Assembly (NCBI GenBank): GCA_037179335.1
Contig: JAKZHN010000015.1
Coordinates: 248,001-312,000, forward strand
Source: Cyclaneusma minus
Lineage: Eukaryota; Ascomycota; Leotiomycetes; Marthamycetales; Marthamycetaceae
Reading direction: 5' to 3'
Length of the DNA: 64,000 bases
Part shown: one piece after another, positions 49,241 to 60,331 of the stretch
How positions within the stretch are numbered: the stretch's first letter is position 1
Layout of the letters: every line of letters starts with the position of its first letter
Program-made: the position numbers and the translations under genes
Notes under the pieces: generated by a model
The model's input: the letters and a program-made list of their open reading frames with translations, nothing else
The model's database searches: none
What the model was told of the DNA's origin: nothing

Positions 49241-50016
49241 ATTCGTATTCAGAAGGGCCCGAACGTGGTGCATGCAGACTTTTGTCGTCCCACTATAGCA
49301 GCATTATCGTGGAACATACCCGGGTATGATTGACGCTTCTCGTCCGTCATTACTCGAACTAGTCGTCGCCTTCCTCACTTCCATCCGTCTGTGGGAACTC
49401 CACAAGGCGTCTCTGATCGTTCCAGTGCATTCTCAAGTCCTTCAGATATCAACCTGACTTTTAGAAAGAGCGAAAACGACCCTGCATAACTCGGACCCGA
49501 ATCGGGGTTCCAAACTGATATTAGTCATTGCCACGAGCCCGGTAGAGCTGCCCCTGAAATCGAATGATGCGGAAATGGCAAATGCATCTGCATGAGAAGC
49601 TTCGAAGGACGCTGCTGAAGTGCCCACTCAGGGCGTCGATATCGCTTCAGCACTACCAAAAGACTTTGGAACCAGGGTGAATTGGAGACACTGTTGGTGG
49701 AAGATGATTTTAAGGACACCTCACTTAACCATAGGTAGAACAAAGTCATGTTTGCGGATGAAGAGATTTAGCAGCTAAGACTTCTCAACCTGCAAAGTTC
49801 GAGTCTGCTGACACTAACAGCCGTGGTTGGGCTTTCAGGAGAACATACAAACCACCAGTTTCCAACCCCAGAAACTGGAATGATGCCCGCTCTTGAGCAA
49901 ACGCAACGCTCAGCCCTTTCCTATCGTGACGCCGACCTAGAACTCCCTATGCCAGAAGATCGCCACCAGCGCCAACGACCGCCCCCAGTACGCCAGAGAA
50001 CAAGCCCAAACCCTGT
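49241..50016. other. Intergenic region upstream in coordinates of EAF6 (its 3' side)
   Basis: No frame is convincing. A plus-strand frame of 144 codons (49823-50257) is antisense to the last EAF6 exon and lacks an ATG at its left end. Confidence 0.45.
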
Positions 50017-50867
50017 TTACTTTCTTGTAGCACCGAAATTCGTCCTTGCCTTCTTGGGATCCTTTCCCTCGCCCTCACTCTCCTCGCCAGCCTTCTTGGT
50101 CACCTTCTTAGATCCACCAGCCGCCTTGGGTCCCGACATAGCAGAAGTAGGGGTTGGGTGGTTGGAGCTTGATTCCTTGGCTAGGGAGGTGTTGACGGGG
50201 GTAGGTGCAGGAGTGCTGTGGGCAGAGGGTGCGGGAGAATCCTGTATAGATGTGTAAGTATTGGTCGATTCTCGTCAAAAGAGTAGGTATGGGAACTCAC
50301 GACAGGGGTTTTGAAGGAGATAGAAGAGCTCGAGAACACTCTATCAGCATCGCTAATAGCCGTCTTGCGACGCGCAGCATTGGCACCCGAACCACCCTTG
50401 ATGTAGTTGTCAAACCCCGTAAGCATATTGCCATTCGGCGTGCTCTCGATGTATTCCGTCTCAGCGGCGTAGATCCTATCCTCAATTGCAGTCTATCGCA
50501 CAGTTAGCAATCGCGCCTTGTCGCCATGCCTCGCAAGTGTATGTGGATTTACCAAGTTCCGTTCGAGCTGTTGGCGCCGAGCCAGCATATTCCTCAGATC
50601 CTGGGCGATCTTGTCATGGTAGGGTCGGCCGGCATCGCTGTTCTCGTTGCCGGGGCCAGTGGTTTGCGCCATGTATTCGGCTCGTGCGGCGGCTTCGATG
50701 TCGGCTAGTAGGGAGTCCTCGGCAGCTTTGCTCTTCTCTTCTTCGGCCTGCTTCTGTTTTTCGGCCTGTTTCGCTTTTTCGTCCCTTTCAGCGAGTACGT
50801 GGTTGGCGAGTAGAACGAGATGCGCTCTCCAGTCCGGCTTCGGATCTAGACCGTTGATGTTAGACAT
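50017..50867 (-). CDS. eaf6: Chromatin modification-related protein EAF6 (NuA4/NuA3 subunit)
   Basis: Three exons: 50867-50553, 50492-50301 and 50241-50017. The introns are 60 nt (GTAAAT, TGCTAACTG branch, TAG) and 59 nt (GTGAGT, CAG). Together they encode 243 residues. Eaf6 is a small subunit of the NuA4 and NuA3 histone acetyltransferase complexes in the nucleus; the human MEAF6 also serves MOZ and HBO1. The N-terminus is a long Lys/Glu/Ala coiled coil (about 30-65). The diagnostic Eaf6 core spans the first intron: RRQQLERNL then TAIEDRIYAAETEYIESTPNG and NMLTGFDNYIKG. The C-terminus is a Ser/Pro/Thr-rich tail ending in a basic KKARTNFGATRK. The fungal protein is longer than yeast Eaf6 because of this tail. 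The first ATG of the coiled-coil frame is used. Confidence 0.92.
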
Positions 50868-51212
50868 TTTGACAAGCAGTTTGCGCTGAACTTGAATGGA
50901 AATGTGGGGTGCGGGTGAAGGAGAGGCGTTGATGGGATTGGGCAGATACGCACCGAGAAAGACTGTGCTCTTGGCGGTAGAGAAAGAGGCGGGAGCGGTG
51001 GGGTTTGCAGTTGTCGACAGAGAAGCTGCGTCTGTTCACTCTGTTCTCGTTGAGACTTTGTTGCTGTCGACGAACTGAACTGAAGATGTCGCGACCCGCG
51101 ACACGCACGGAACTTGTCAGCGCACGGACCACTTTCGCAGGGCTGAAGAAAGTCTTGGCGCGGGGAAAGGCTGAGCCGTGTGACATTCTGACGATGACAT
51201 TTCTTAGCTGCA

Positions 51213-51216
51213 TTAA
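51213..51216. repeat. TTAA flank, left, of the inverted-repeat element
   Basis: TTAA directly precedes the terminal inverted repeat and recurs at 51999-52002. Restoring the site gives GCATTAATGTGCC. Confidence 0.6.
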
Positions 51217-51998
51217 GGCCGGAGGGGGGGTTAATTATACTTCTTGGCCACCGTTGCCAAACCGCTTTTTATTTAATCCATAAATATATGATTTTTTAAA
51301 AATTAACGGTTGAAATACAGTTAAGCTACCATTGGTTTTATAATTCGTTATTTCCAAATAACCAGTAATAATAGCTTCTGTTTTAAAAAATATCCATATT
51401 TAAACTGATTTTCCTTGTATCCGTATTTACGTGCTATTTCCGCCGCCAAGCCAATGGTTGACCAATGGTTTAATTTTGCAAACGGTTTAACTGCAAATTT
51501 TCAAGGCTGCATAAGGCTGCGCAAGGCTGCAAGCCAATTTAAATACCTCGCTAAAGCCCTTATATAGCCAGCCTTAACGCTATAATTAAATGGCCTTCAA
51601 ATTCAATCAATTCAGCTAAATTTAACCCGGGCAAGGGACTCGCCACTCCAGCCATGGTGGTGGTGGTGGTGGTGGTGGTGGTGGTGTTGGTGGTGGCTGG
51701 GAGTAAGGGCTGGCTCGGACCGGGGTTTTGGTTTTGGATAGTAAAGCTAAACCCTTTCTAAACCTTACATACACCGTTGCCAAACCATAGCTCGACCGTT
51801 GCTTAACCGTTAAAAATAATTAAACCTCTAATAAATTAACCGTTAATTTCTAATGCGTTAAATATGAAATTTCCGCTAGTATTTTAATTGTATTAAATAA
51901 TTAATTATCTCCGCTGTGTTTATTGGCTGCAATCGTTAAAATTGTTATAGCAGCATATAAACGGTGGCCAAGAAGTATAATTGACCCCCCCTCCGGCT
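51217..51998. mobile_element. 782-bp non-autonomous DNA transposon (MITE-like) with 39-bp inverted repeats and TTAA duplication
   Basis: The ends are inverted copies of a 39-bp sequence: GGCCGGAGGGGGGG, then TTAATTATACTTCTTGG and CCACCGTT. They differ only at the first base and at one internal T/C. TTAA lies on both sides, as in piggyBac-type insertions, although a TA duplication inside TTAA cannot be excluded. The interior is A/T-rich with several ACCGTTGCCAAACC-like repeats, a (GGT)n run, and no open frame for a transposase. It lies about 350 bp upstream of the EAF6 start and 0.5 kb past the end of the SRRM1-like gene, so it may sit at the EAF6 promoter. Composition does not show heavy RIP, though GC-poor segments in the middle may have decayed. 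Confidence 0.75.
51656..51695. repeat. (GGT)n microsatellite
   Basis: About 13 GGT triplets with one interruption, inside the inverted-repeat element. Confidence 0.9.
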
Positions 51999-52515
51999 TT
52001 AATGTGCCTTAGATACTATCACGACTTAGAAGTCTGTAGTAGATATCAAGATTTGTAAGAACAGAGCATTCTGAGACTAATCTTGAATGGATCTGGAGTC
52101 CATATAAAACATGCTATGTGACCTTTGGAATGGGAATTAGGGGCTCTCCCACTGAGTACTTCGAAAAGAAACCGTCTTGATTGGGAGTCCGAACTATCTG
52201 CAAGTAAAAAAGCATGTTCATCTCTGCCATTGACCTCAAAAGCCAAGAAAGCTCTCCGTCACCCCCGCATCCCCTCTCCTAAACTCATGGCGAAGCAAGA
52301 AATTCCTCAAGACCGGTTAGCCTCAACGTTAGAAGAACTTAGGCTCGAGGTTCTCATCTTCCTGATTTTCTCCTTCAACAACTTCTCTCGGAGCTCGCTA
52401 GCTTGCCGTGAAGGCGGTTTCATCTGCATGCCAAACGAGCGAGTCAGTGGAATACTGAGCGACCAGAAAGTCTCCAGCAATTCCACTAGAAATCGCAATG
52501 TTACCACCGAAAGCT

Positions 52516-54097
52516 TCATGGGTCAGTACCCACCTCAGGGGTTTCGTTTGGTCGAGCTCCACTCCTCTTGTCATTGTTGGGACTAATGCTTCGGTTTCGG
52601 TCTTCAGCTTCTGAACTATCAGCTCTCTTGTTTCGTGGTTCAACGGGTGATGAGACGGAAGAGGTTCTGCGTCTTTTAGGTGCATATCTTTCGAGTGAGC
52701 GGTGACGCTTGTGGTTTCTTGGACTTCGACTTCTGCTTCTGGATGGGCTTCGTCGACGGCGCCGGGGAGGCGTGATACTGCGAGATCCGCTATTGCTCCG
52801 AGTTAGCCGTCGCTCGTCACGGTCACGTCCCTTACGAGCATAAGTGTGCGGTTTGTCAGCGTCCACATCGTCGTCTCCGGTCGGAGATCTACGGCGACGA
52901 CGCTCTACGACGTCCTCTTTGGTGGCAGATCTCTCAGGACTCTTGGCGGCAGAAGGAGATCGGGAGACGGAGCTGGTATTGCGTCGGCGTCTAGGGGGCG
53001 GCGTGACGCTGAAGGAGGGAGACCGCCTCCTCTTGCGGGGTCTGGGAGAACGCGAGATGTCCATTGGGGAAGAGCGGCGACGGGTGGCTCGATCATAGCT
53101 GCGCTTCCGTCCCCGGCCACCTCTTCCCCGAGAGTCTCGCCCACGCCGATCTGGGGATGGCGATCTTGATATTGAACGTGATGGCGACCGGGAGATTGAG
53201 CGCGACAGGGTGGGAGACCGTCTGCGACGAGGTGGAGGGGATCCTGAGACCAATCTGGCCGGGCGTCTGGGAGAAACAGAGCCTGACGGCGACCTTCTTC
53301 GGCCATGGCCTCTGCGGTCGGATCCGCGTCCTCGAGGGACATACCTGTCTCGTCCTCCGCGGTATGTCTCGCGGTCCCTGGCATCTCTGTAGCGTGGTGG
53401 CGACCTCGAGTACCTTGAGCCACGTCTGTCGAAGTCCCGACCCCCTCCACGATCAAAGCCGCGATCACCTCGATCGCCCCTGCCACCACGCCAACTGTCG
53501 CCACGACCGTATCCGCCGCGCCCTCGGTCATTCCTATCCCGATTGCGCATCCTCTCCACGTCTCGCTCACGGCGCTGTTCTGCCTCTTGGCGTCGACGAC
53601 GTTCTTCGGCTGCCTTTTCTTCCTCAATCTGGTATGGTCAGCCAAGTGGCAGTGCGTTGGAGGGGAGTTAGTAGTCACCTTCTCCTGAATAAGCTCGAGC
53701 TTTTTGGCCTCCAGCAGCTCTTTGGGCACGCCCTGAGGATTGTCCTGCGCGCTGAGACATAACTTCCATAGCTCTTTGGTGAAGGCAGGCGTGTCTTTCT
53801 CCAGGAAACCGGTGAGCTGGATCTGGATTCTTTTGATGTCGGGGTAGCGGGCGCTCTCCATGAGATTGAAGCAGAGTTCTATCACAACGTCATCTTCGTT
53901 CCCAAGAATCTCGGAGATCTTGCCGGCAATCCATCTGCAGGGTCAACATGTCAGCGGGCGACTTTCGCAGCGGGGAAGCAGTGCAGCAGCTACTTTTTCA
54001 TCACCTCCAGGTTGACCTTTTGCATGTCCACCTTCTGGTTGAATTCGGGAGGGAATTTGGTGGACTTGAGGAGCTTGGCATCCACTGAAGACGCCAT
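52516..54097 (-). CDS. PWI-domain SR-like splicing protein (SRRM1/SRm160 homolog)
   Basis: Three exons: 54097-53994, 53934-53679 and 53628-52516. The introns are 59 nt (GTAGCT...CTGCAG) and 50 nt (GTGACT...ACCAG). The product is 490 residues. The first intron splits the PWI signature; splicing restores VDMQKVNLEVMKKWIAGKI and the following ILGNEDDVVIELCFNLME, matching the SRRM1 PWI domain (about residues 20-110), which binds nucleic acid. LTGFLEKDTPAFTKELWKL completes the domain. Then come a Glu/Arg-rich coiled coil, an RGG-type Gly/Arg/Asp stretch and a long Arg/Ser region with RSPS and PPRRRR motifs, as in splicing coactivators. It is nuclear and expected in exon-junction and splicing complexes. 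The start ATG (MASSVDAKLLKSTKFPP) is the usual SRRM1-type N-terminus. The Arg/Ser region creates long false frames on both strands. Confidence 0.9.
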
Positions 54098-54873
54098 GGT
54101 TTGCCGTAGAGTCCCTCCGGGGATTGAGAGGTTGGAGTAGAAGACGCTGTCGCAATGATATGTTTCGCGATGAGGTGGATCTCGCTCCCGACGCTAGTCT
54201 GCTTAGGGCCGCTAGCGCCATTTACCTTACATCTACGGTCTATCGAACCTCCAACACGCCCTCGAACTCAAGCTCATCCTCGCCAAATTTCCTCGCCAGA
54301 ATTCCTCGCCAACCCTGCCCCGCCAGACAAAAACTAAAACTGATGATGAAGAGTGCTCCCGGCAAGTCGCTTGGTTATGCTTTTCATCGACCAACAAGTC
54401 CCTAGCACACTTCCTGGCTACCTGAATCTTCTCGGTTACGTGGGTTATCTCGTGTTCCTACTTGGTTCATTGGTTGCTCCAACTGATTGCTCCTGATCAC
54501 TTCAGCACTCGAGTTGTTCCTACCTAATCATTTTGAGTTGTGGTTGTTCCTGGCTATTGAGTTCTCAATCATTTGGGCTGGTCGGCTTCGCTCCTGCCGC
54601 GGTAGGTCGTGCTCTCATCACCGCCTGCATTATTCACTGTCCATAAATCTACTTACAAACCCTACAACACCTACAACACCTGTCTCCTTGCCGTGCCATA
54701 TCATTTCGCCGTATCGGCTCCTCTCTGTCATCTCGCATCTGTTCCGCCATCAAACAAGACTACAAGTGGTCCTATTGCGCTCGAGCTGCCTCTCCAACAT
54801 ACTACTCCCCAACTGGTAAACTCGCTTTCTCCTTTACTCTTCGGTGTCTAATCCTCTTCCCAGAATTCTCATC
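54098..54873. other. Divergent promoter region
   Basis: Space between the SRRM1-like gene (minus) and the Gly/Ala repeat gene (plus). It is C/T-rich on the plus strand from about 54480, like a leader. No supported gene. Confidence 0.5.
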
Positions 54874-56076
54874 ATGATCGCTCTCCTCGCTGCCACCGCT
54901 GCCACCGCTGGCGACACCCCTCCGGCTCCAGCGCTCTCGACCGCCTCGTCATCGACCGCCTCGTCATCACGCAATTCATCTCAGGAACCGGAGCTCTGCG
55001 AACTTTCCTGCAACGCTTCAAGTTCTTCCTCGGCGCCAAGAAGGTGTATCTGCCAAACCCATCATGGGCCAATCACGGTCGCCGCTCCCACCTCTCCACT
55101 GCCACTGCCTCCTGATTACGCGGCCAGCATCTCGTCGGCACCCGCTGCTAATCCCGCCGACTGGGCCAGCATCTCGTCGGCACCCGCTGCTATTCCCGCC
55201 GACTGGGACGCCCCCGACACGAGCAATATTCCCCTCTCCACCGAACTGCTCGACCCCCCAAAAGGGAAGAAGCCAAAGGGTCGCAAGAAAGCCAAGTCCA
55301 AGGCGAAAATTCGACGATCACTACAAAACTGCTCGAGGAGAGCGCGAAGGATCCGGCCGCTGGTGCTCAGACAGTCCATTCTCAGTCTAATCCACGGACG
55401 CCAGGTCACGGGGACGGTGTTTCCGGTGCTGAAAGAGTTGTTGAAATTCATAAGCCATGGCGGCACGATCGACGCGGCGGGTAATCTTATTGGGGCTGGT
55501 GGTGAAGTGGTTGGTAAGGTTCCGGGGGTTGGAGCTGGAACAGGTGCGGTCAGTAGTATTACCGGTGCTGGTCCTCTGGGTGCGCTGGGCGGAGCTGCTG
55601 GTACTGCAACCGGTGCGGTAAGCGGTATTGCTGGAGCTGGTCCCGTCGATGCGGTGGGTGGTGCTACGGGTGCTGTGACCGCTCCTGCCGGTGCGCTAGG
55701 GGGTGCCGCTGGCGCTTCTCCTGGGGCTGGTCCTGTCGGTGCGATAGGTGATGCTACTGGTGTTTCTCCCGGGGCAGGTCCCGTTGGTGCACTAGGAGAT
55801 GCTGCTAGTCCTGCGACTGAGGCGTTAAGTGGTATTACTGACACTGGTCCTGTCAGTGCGATAGGGGATGCCGCTGGTGCTTCTCCTGTGGCTGGTCCTG
55901 TTGCTGCACTGGGCGATACTGCTGGTGCTGCGACCGCTCCTGTCGGTACGCTAGGGGATTCTACTGGTGTTTCTCCTGGGGCTGGTCCTGTCGGTGCACT
56001 GGGTAGTGCTGGGGCTGCTCCTGTTGGTCCGGTGAAATCTGCTCCTCCTGTGCCGGGCTTCTCACGGAAAAGGTAG
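54874..56076 (+). CDS. Gly/Ala/Pro-rich repetitive protein, possibly secreted
   Basis: A 400-residue frame starting at ATG 54874. The first codons (MIALLAATAATAGDTPPAP) look like a short signal peptide, but the n-region lacks a positive charge, so secretion is uncertain. Residues about 30-60 are Ser-rich with four to five Cys. ASISSAPAANPADW and ASISSAPAAIPADW are tandem copies. A Lys-rich stretch follows (about 135-150). From about residue 195 the protein is made of imperfect repeats of the type AGPVGALGDATGVSPG. The middle (about 145-185) is also open in another frame that looks as natural, so a hidden intron or frameshift is possible. The antisense strand is open for 330 codons over the same repeats, a side effect of the GGT/GCT composition. 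I know no function. Confidence 0.5.
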   Translation: MIALLAATAATAGDTPPAPALSTASSSTASSSRNSSQEPELCELSCNASSSSSAPRRCICQTHHGPITVAAPTSPLPLPPDYAASISSAPAANPADWASISSAPAAIPADWDAPDTSNIPLSTELLDPPKGKKPKGRKKAKSKAKIRRSLQNCSRRARRIRPLVLRQSILSLIHGRQVTGTVFPVLKELLKFISHGGTIDAAGNLIGAGGEVVGKVPGVGAGTGAVSSITGAGPLGALGGAAGTATGAVSGIAGAGPVDAVGGATGAVTAPAGALGGAAGASPGAGPVGAIGDATGVSPGAGPVGALGDAASPATEALSGITDTGPVSAIGDAAGASPVAGPVAALGDTAGAATAPVGTLGDSTGVSPGAGPVGALGSAGAAPVGPVKSAPPVPGFSRKR

Positions 56077-56605
56077 ACGGCTATCAAATCGTCTGGAGTA
56101 GTTTGCATTCTCTCTCCCTAGGTAGGATAGCCTCTTCATTTCCCGTCAGCAGCTGGTTCTGCTGGCTTAATCTTAATGACCTGCCTCGCTCCCAATCATT
56201 TGGCGTCTTTCTCCTGCTTTGCTTGTGTCTACTTCACTGACCTGTCCTAAGTTTTCGAAAAGCCAACTCTGTTCGCTTGTTTTATAATCTTGCACTTAAT
56301 AGCCAGAACTACCCTGCAAAAAGTTGAGCAGTCCGGTGCCGGTCTTTCGAAATTTATTTCACAATCGATAGGTGTCCATGCTCAAGGACGGCAACACGAC
56401 CTAGTTTAGCTAATGAAAAGGAGTCATGGAAGATGAAATACTGCAAGAGGGAAGGGATATAGACTAGGCGGAATTTGAATCTTGATATTGCAACTCCACA
56501 TGACAAGCAAGAAACGCTCAAGATGCCTTGGTATCATTTCTATGTGCGCGCAAGTACATATCCACAAAACCCCCTCTCCCACCAGTCCTACCCAACCACC
56601 CCCTA
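56077..56605. other. Convergent intergenic region
   Basis: 3' ends of the Gly/Ala repeat gene (plus) and the FAHD1-like gene (minus). Nothing else is seen. Confidence 0.5.
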
Positions 56606-57514
56606 TCAAGTCTCCTTATACTCATAAGAACTCGTACTATCCTCCACGCCCACCTCAATAACACTCTCCTCCACCTCCACCCCATCCACCAGAATCCCCC
56701 CCTTCATAACATCTCCCTTCACGACCGGCCCCACGCCCTTCGGCGTCCCCGTAATCACAATATCGCCCTCCTCAATCGTCATCACCTTGCTAATATCCGC
56801 AATAATGCGTGGGATTTGGAACAAGAATAGTTCAGTGCTGTCGCGCTGCACGTCTTTGCCGTTGACTTGTAGGTATAGTTCGACGTTGTGTGGATCGGGG
56901 ATTTTGGATTTGGGGATTAGGCGCGAGAGGGGGAGGAAGGTGTCGTAGCCTTTGGCGATGGACCAGGGGAGGCCTTTCTTTTTGGCTTCGTTTTGCGCGT
57001 TGCGCGCTGTCATGTCGATGCTGAGGGCGTAGCCTGAGGGGTTGGGTTAGATCTTGAGCCAATTGAGGGGGTTCGATGAGGGTGGAAAATATGGATGTAG
57101 GGTATGTGGTCTTTAGAAACGTACTGTCAATGGCATCCATGATCTTGGCGGTTTCGCTCTCTTCAACGTCCTTGAGTTTCTTGCCCATGATCAATGCTAG
57201 CTCGACTTCATAGTGAAGGTCTACGCCCTTGGGTCTGATGACGGGGCCGGTGCCAGGGAGGAGGATGGAGGATGTGGGCTTGATGAAGAAGAAGGGTTGC
57301 TTGGGACGGGCGCTGTTGAGTTCCTTGATATGGTCTCTGTAGTCGTGCAAAGCAGTCAGCACATCTGTATCTTTCAATTGATCGATTCCACCAAGACTTT
57401 TCGCTCAAGTCATAAAAAGAAAAAGAAAGAAAAAACAAGCAGAACGTACGCATAATTCCTACCAATGGCGATAACCTTGGTAGGCGGCTTGGGAAAGAAC
57501 TTGTTGGATGCCAT
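56606..57514 (-). CDS. Fumarylacetoacetate hydrolase family protein (FAHD1-like)
   Basis: Three exons: 57514-57450, 57336-57125 and 57033-56606. The introns are 113 nt (GTACGT, GTGCTGACTG branch, ACAG) and 91 nt (GTACGT...CTCAG). The product is 234 residues, close to FAHD1. FAHD1 enzymes hydrolyse acylpyruvates and decarboxylate oxaloacetate using one Mg2+. The expected metal ligands are present: E65 and E67 in HYEVELALIMGK, and D99 in IDMTARN. GRNYADHIKE (joined across intron 1) and GDIVITGTPKGVGPV, the cap and substrate-loop motifs, are also present. Intron 1 splits Ala22 and intron 2 splits Ser93, and both joins restore family sequence, which fixes the structure. FAHD1 is mitochondrial in animals; I see no convincing targeting peptide here, so it may be cytosolic. 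Substrate is inferred only from the family. Confidence 0.9.
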
Positions 57515-57930
57515 GGTAGCGTATCCTCGTCTCAGAGCTGGGAGAGAGCGTAGAGAAGCCATCTTTCCAAGAAGTCTCCCAGAAATGCGGGGAAGCGGGG
57601 TGATACAACTTGTCGCGAATGGCTGTAAAGCTCAATGCTGTAAGATGTCTTTCGGGTAAAGAATCGGCAGAAGATGGTCAAGATGCGTGGAGACTGGAGA
57701 GATATCGTTAATTGGTGGGGAACTGGGGATAGGCCGATCAACGGCGCCCAGGGTCCGAGCTAAAGACGGGAGTTAAAACGTCAGCCTTAGATATTTCTTG
57801 GCGCAACGTCAATTCTCCTCAGCCTCGGACCCCCTGGTCATCAAGATTCAAGACCTCCCTTGTATTATCGCTATAAACTTTAGCAGCTGAAGTCCACATC
57901 CAAAAACTCGATACTCAACGTGAAATCATC
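57515..57930. promoter_or_regulatory. Divergent promoter between the FAHD1-like gene and the small gene at 57931
   Basis: A 416-bp gap between two genes facing away from each other, so both promoters must lie here. No operator-like motif stands out. Confidence 0.5.
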
Positions 57931-58585
57931 ATGGCTACCACCGCAGCTCCTCCCAGCGGCCCACCCCGTCTCCAAATCGCCCAAGTTTTGGCCGATTTGA
58001 CCGACCTCCGCATCGCAGTACGTCTCCCCTCCACCCCCTAGTATCCCTCGCCCCTCACTAACAAAAACCTTCCAGGACCCAGGCGCCGCTCTTGATCTCC
58101 TCCACGCAAACAAATACGACGACATCCTCCCCTCCTCCCCCTCAAAACTCGACGACCTCACCGCTTCCATAAACTCCATCCGCCGCGCCTCCGAAGTATC
58201 CTCCAGCATGGCCTCTCCCACCCCCACATCGCACATCGACGGCGTCGGCACCCGCTACGACAAGCACGGCCGCCGCATTTCCCCGCCAATTAGGCGCCGC
58301 ACGTTATCGCACCGAGATAGTAGCGGATATTTCGGAAGTGGTGATCCGTCGGCAAGCGATAGTTTGGCCAATTCTGTGCTTACGCCGCTGTCAGGACAAA
58401 GTTCGAGGAGGCCGTCTAGGGGTCCGGAGGCGGTGGATGAGGATGTGGATTTGGAGAGAGCGAGGACGCTGTTGAGGCTTTGGGAGGTTAGGGGGAGGAC
58501 GGGGAAGCTGGAGACGGATGGGTTGATGAAGAGTCGTGAGCGGGTGGAGAGGATTAGGGAGGGGATTGAGGGGGTTGATGCATGA
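57931..58585 (+). CDS. Conserved-looking small fungal protein of unknown function
   Basis: Two exons, 57931-58017 and 58076-58585. The 58-nt intron has a GTACGT donor, a CACTAAC branch and a CCAG acceptor, and is phase 0. The product is 198 residues. The N-terminal 80 residues are helical-looking (LQIAQVLADLTDLRIADPGAALDLL, then DDLTASINSIRRASEVSSSM). A Ser/Arg/Gly-rich linker follows (about 80-150) with basic SPPIRRRTLSHRDSS, and then a charged C-terminal helix (DLERARTLLRLWEVRG...RVERIREGIEGV). There is no signal or membrane segment. The clean intron and codon pattern support a real gene. I cannot name the family. Confidence 0.8.
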
Positions 58586-60331
58586 GCAGGTCTGGACTGC
58601 TGTCACTTATTTGAAGTATTACTAGCGAGCGTGGAGTATGGAGTTATGGAGCGTAGAAGGCTTGAGCCTCCGCTAGTCGAGAGGACTTTCGAGTTGCAGG
58701 ACAGCAACGAGGTATCCAATAGCAGGTTATTTCACACTTTGGCCAGGAATAGTTTTTCATGATACTTTGGATGGGCGGTGATGCATATCCCGATTTCTCT
58801 ATCCGCCGGCAGGTCTTTAAGAGGTTGAATGGAGATCCTCGTCACCCAACAAATTGGTAATCCCGACATTTTTCTCGAATTTGTTTCCCATATAGTTGCT
58901 GATCACTTGAATCTCTCTAGATTTTGCGGAAATCAAGATCAAATGGAAATCTCCACATCACATGGCCCCCTGACTGCCCTGAGGATTTATCTGTTCAGTC
59001 ACAAGCCTATGGACGATATGTGTCGTGCTGGGAATGAGAGGAGTCAATGGAAACAAGGACATTGGCCACCTGTTGAAGTTCAACAGAGACCGATCTATCT
59101 ACTTGTCTGTCCAACTTCGCGCCGTGTGAAGCTGGCGCAGCACAGATGGGATGATGGTCGAGTCGTCGCCTCGCTAAGCGTGACCTCACCTCCACCTCAC
59201 TCCAATCACATGACCATCTCAGAATCTCGCACAGTTTTGTTGCACATCGACTGAGGGGCGTCAAAAAAGCCGTTTGCTGAAACCATTCCGCGGTAACTTT
59301 AAATAGCATAGTCTAATAGAGCGGGAAATTCTACACAAACTGATGTATAACACGCCTGGGATTGTATATACGGGGCGCGTCTAAGAGCGACATGAATTAT
59401 CTTCAAATATGAGTTCTTATAGCTTTATAAGTGGACTGCGTGCCTGAGGAACAAGCTAATGGTTAAATGAAAGGACAGTCAGGACTTGACAGAGAAGGCT
59501 ACTTGTGATATCGACTAGAGACTCGAATGAGAGTGAGTGAAAATGCCCAGGGACTATTCGGATCATTAGCTCATGGTTAGCTCTAGTTAGATATCCCCAG
59601 AAGCACCTTATTTAGCTCATACACCCCGTGCTTCGACAACCAGCTAGGTATGCGTCTATTAACTATTTAGAGAACCGGTCAGCTCATCCATCCAATTCTC
59701 CTCGGCTACTCCTATTCACCAACCACCCAACTTCACTTAGCTCACTCTGAGCACACAAGTGTCCCACTCCGTCTCCTTCCCAACTTCATCAACTGTGGAG
59801 GCCCTAAGGTGCCGCCTAATGCTATCCAGTCGCCAGTTTAGAGGAGCCTCAGGCTATCACGTCCCATAAGAGCTCCAGCGCTTTTCCAACTCTACTTCCC
59901 TTCTCCATAACAACCAACAGTCATTTATTGCCTGTTGCCCTCACATCAACCTTACTCGGCATCCAGTTCAGCTGGGAGCCGGTGGCGTCAGAACCAATCG
60001 TCGCAACGTCCTCTCCGTTGCTTCACCAACTCCACCTCACCTTGTGTCCCACCTGCTCGACATCCAGTGGCATCTCGCTCTCCAGTCTCGTCGCGACGAC
60101 TTGAGTTCACGATCCCCAGCTTCACTATTCAGCTTAGCTGAAGTGTCGGTGGCAGCTCCACCCAACCAGCTGACAACTGTCGTGCCTCTCCAATTCGACC
60201 CTCAGATTGCTCGGACAGAAGGTCGGCCGCTGTTACCACTATTACACGCGCTACTCTCGTTGAGCCACTGTAAGTGCCTCCTTGAGCTCCGGTCATAAGA
60301 AACAACCACAAAGCGTCACCAACCTGCGATC
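58586..60331. other. Intergenic region and probable leader of the small membrane protein gene
   Basis: A 141-codon plus frame (58829-59254) has no recognisable features, and I do not call it. From about 59740 the plus strand is C/T-rich with several short frames, probably a 5' leader. No RNA gene was found. Confidence 0.45.

Noticed and set aside
53064..53762. 232-codon plus-strand frame
   Set aside because: Antisense to the Arg/Ser-rich exon of the SRRM1-like gene and crossing its intron.
55116..56108. 330-codon minus-strand frame of Ala/Pro/Thr
   Set aside because: Antisense reading of the Gly/Ala repeats; it has no independent domain or sensible end.
58829..59254. 141-codon plus frame
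   Set aside because: No motif; overlapping frames on the other strand are of similar quality.
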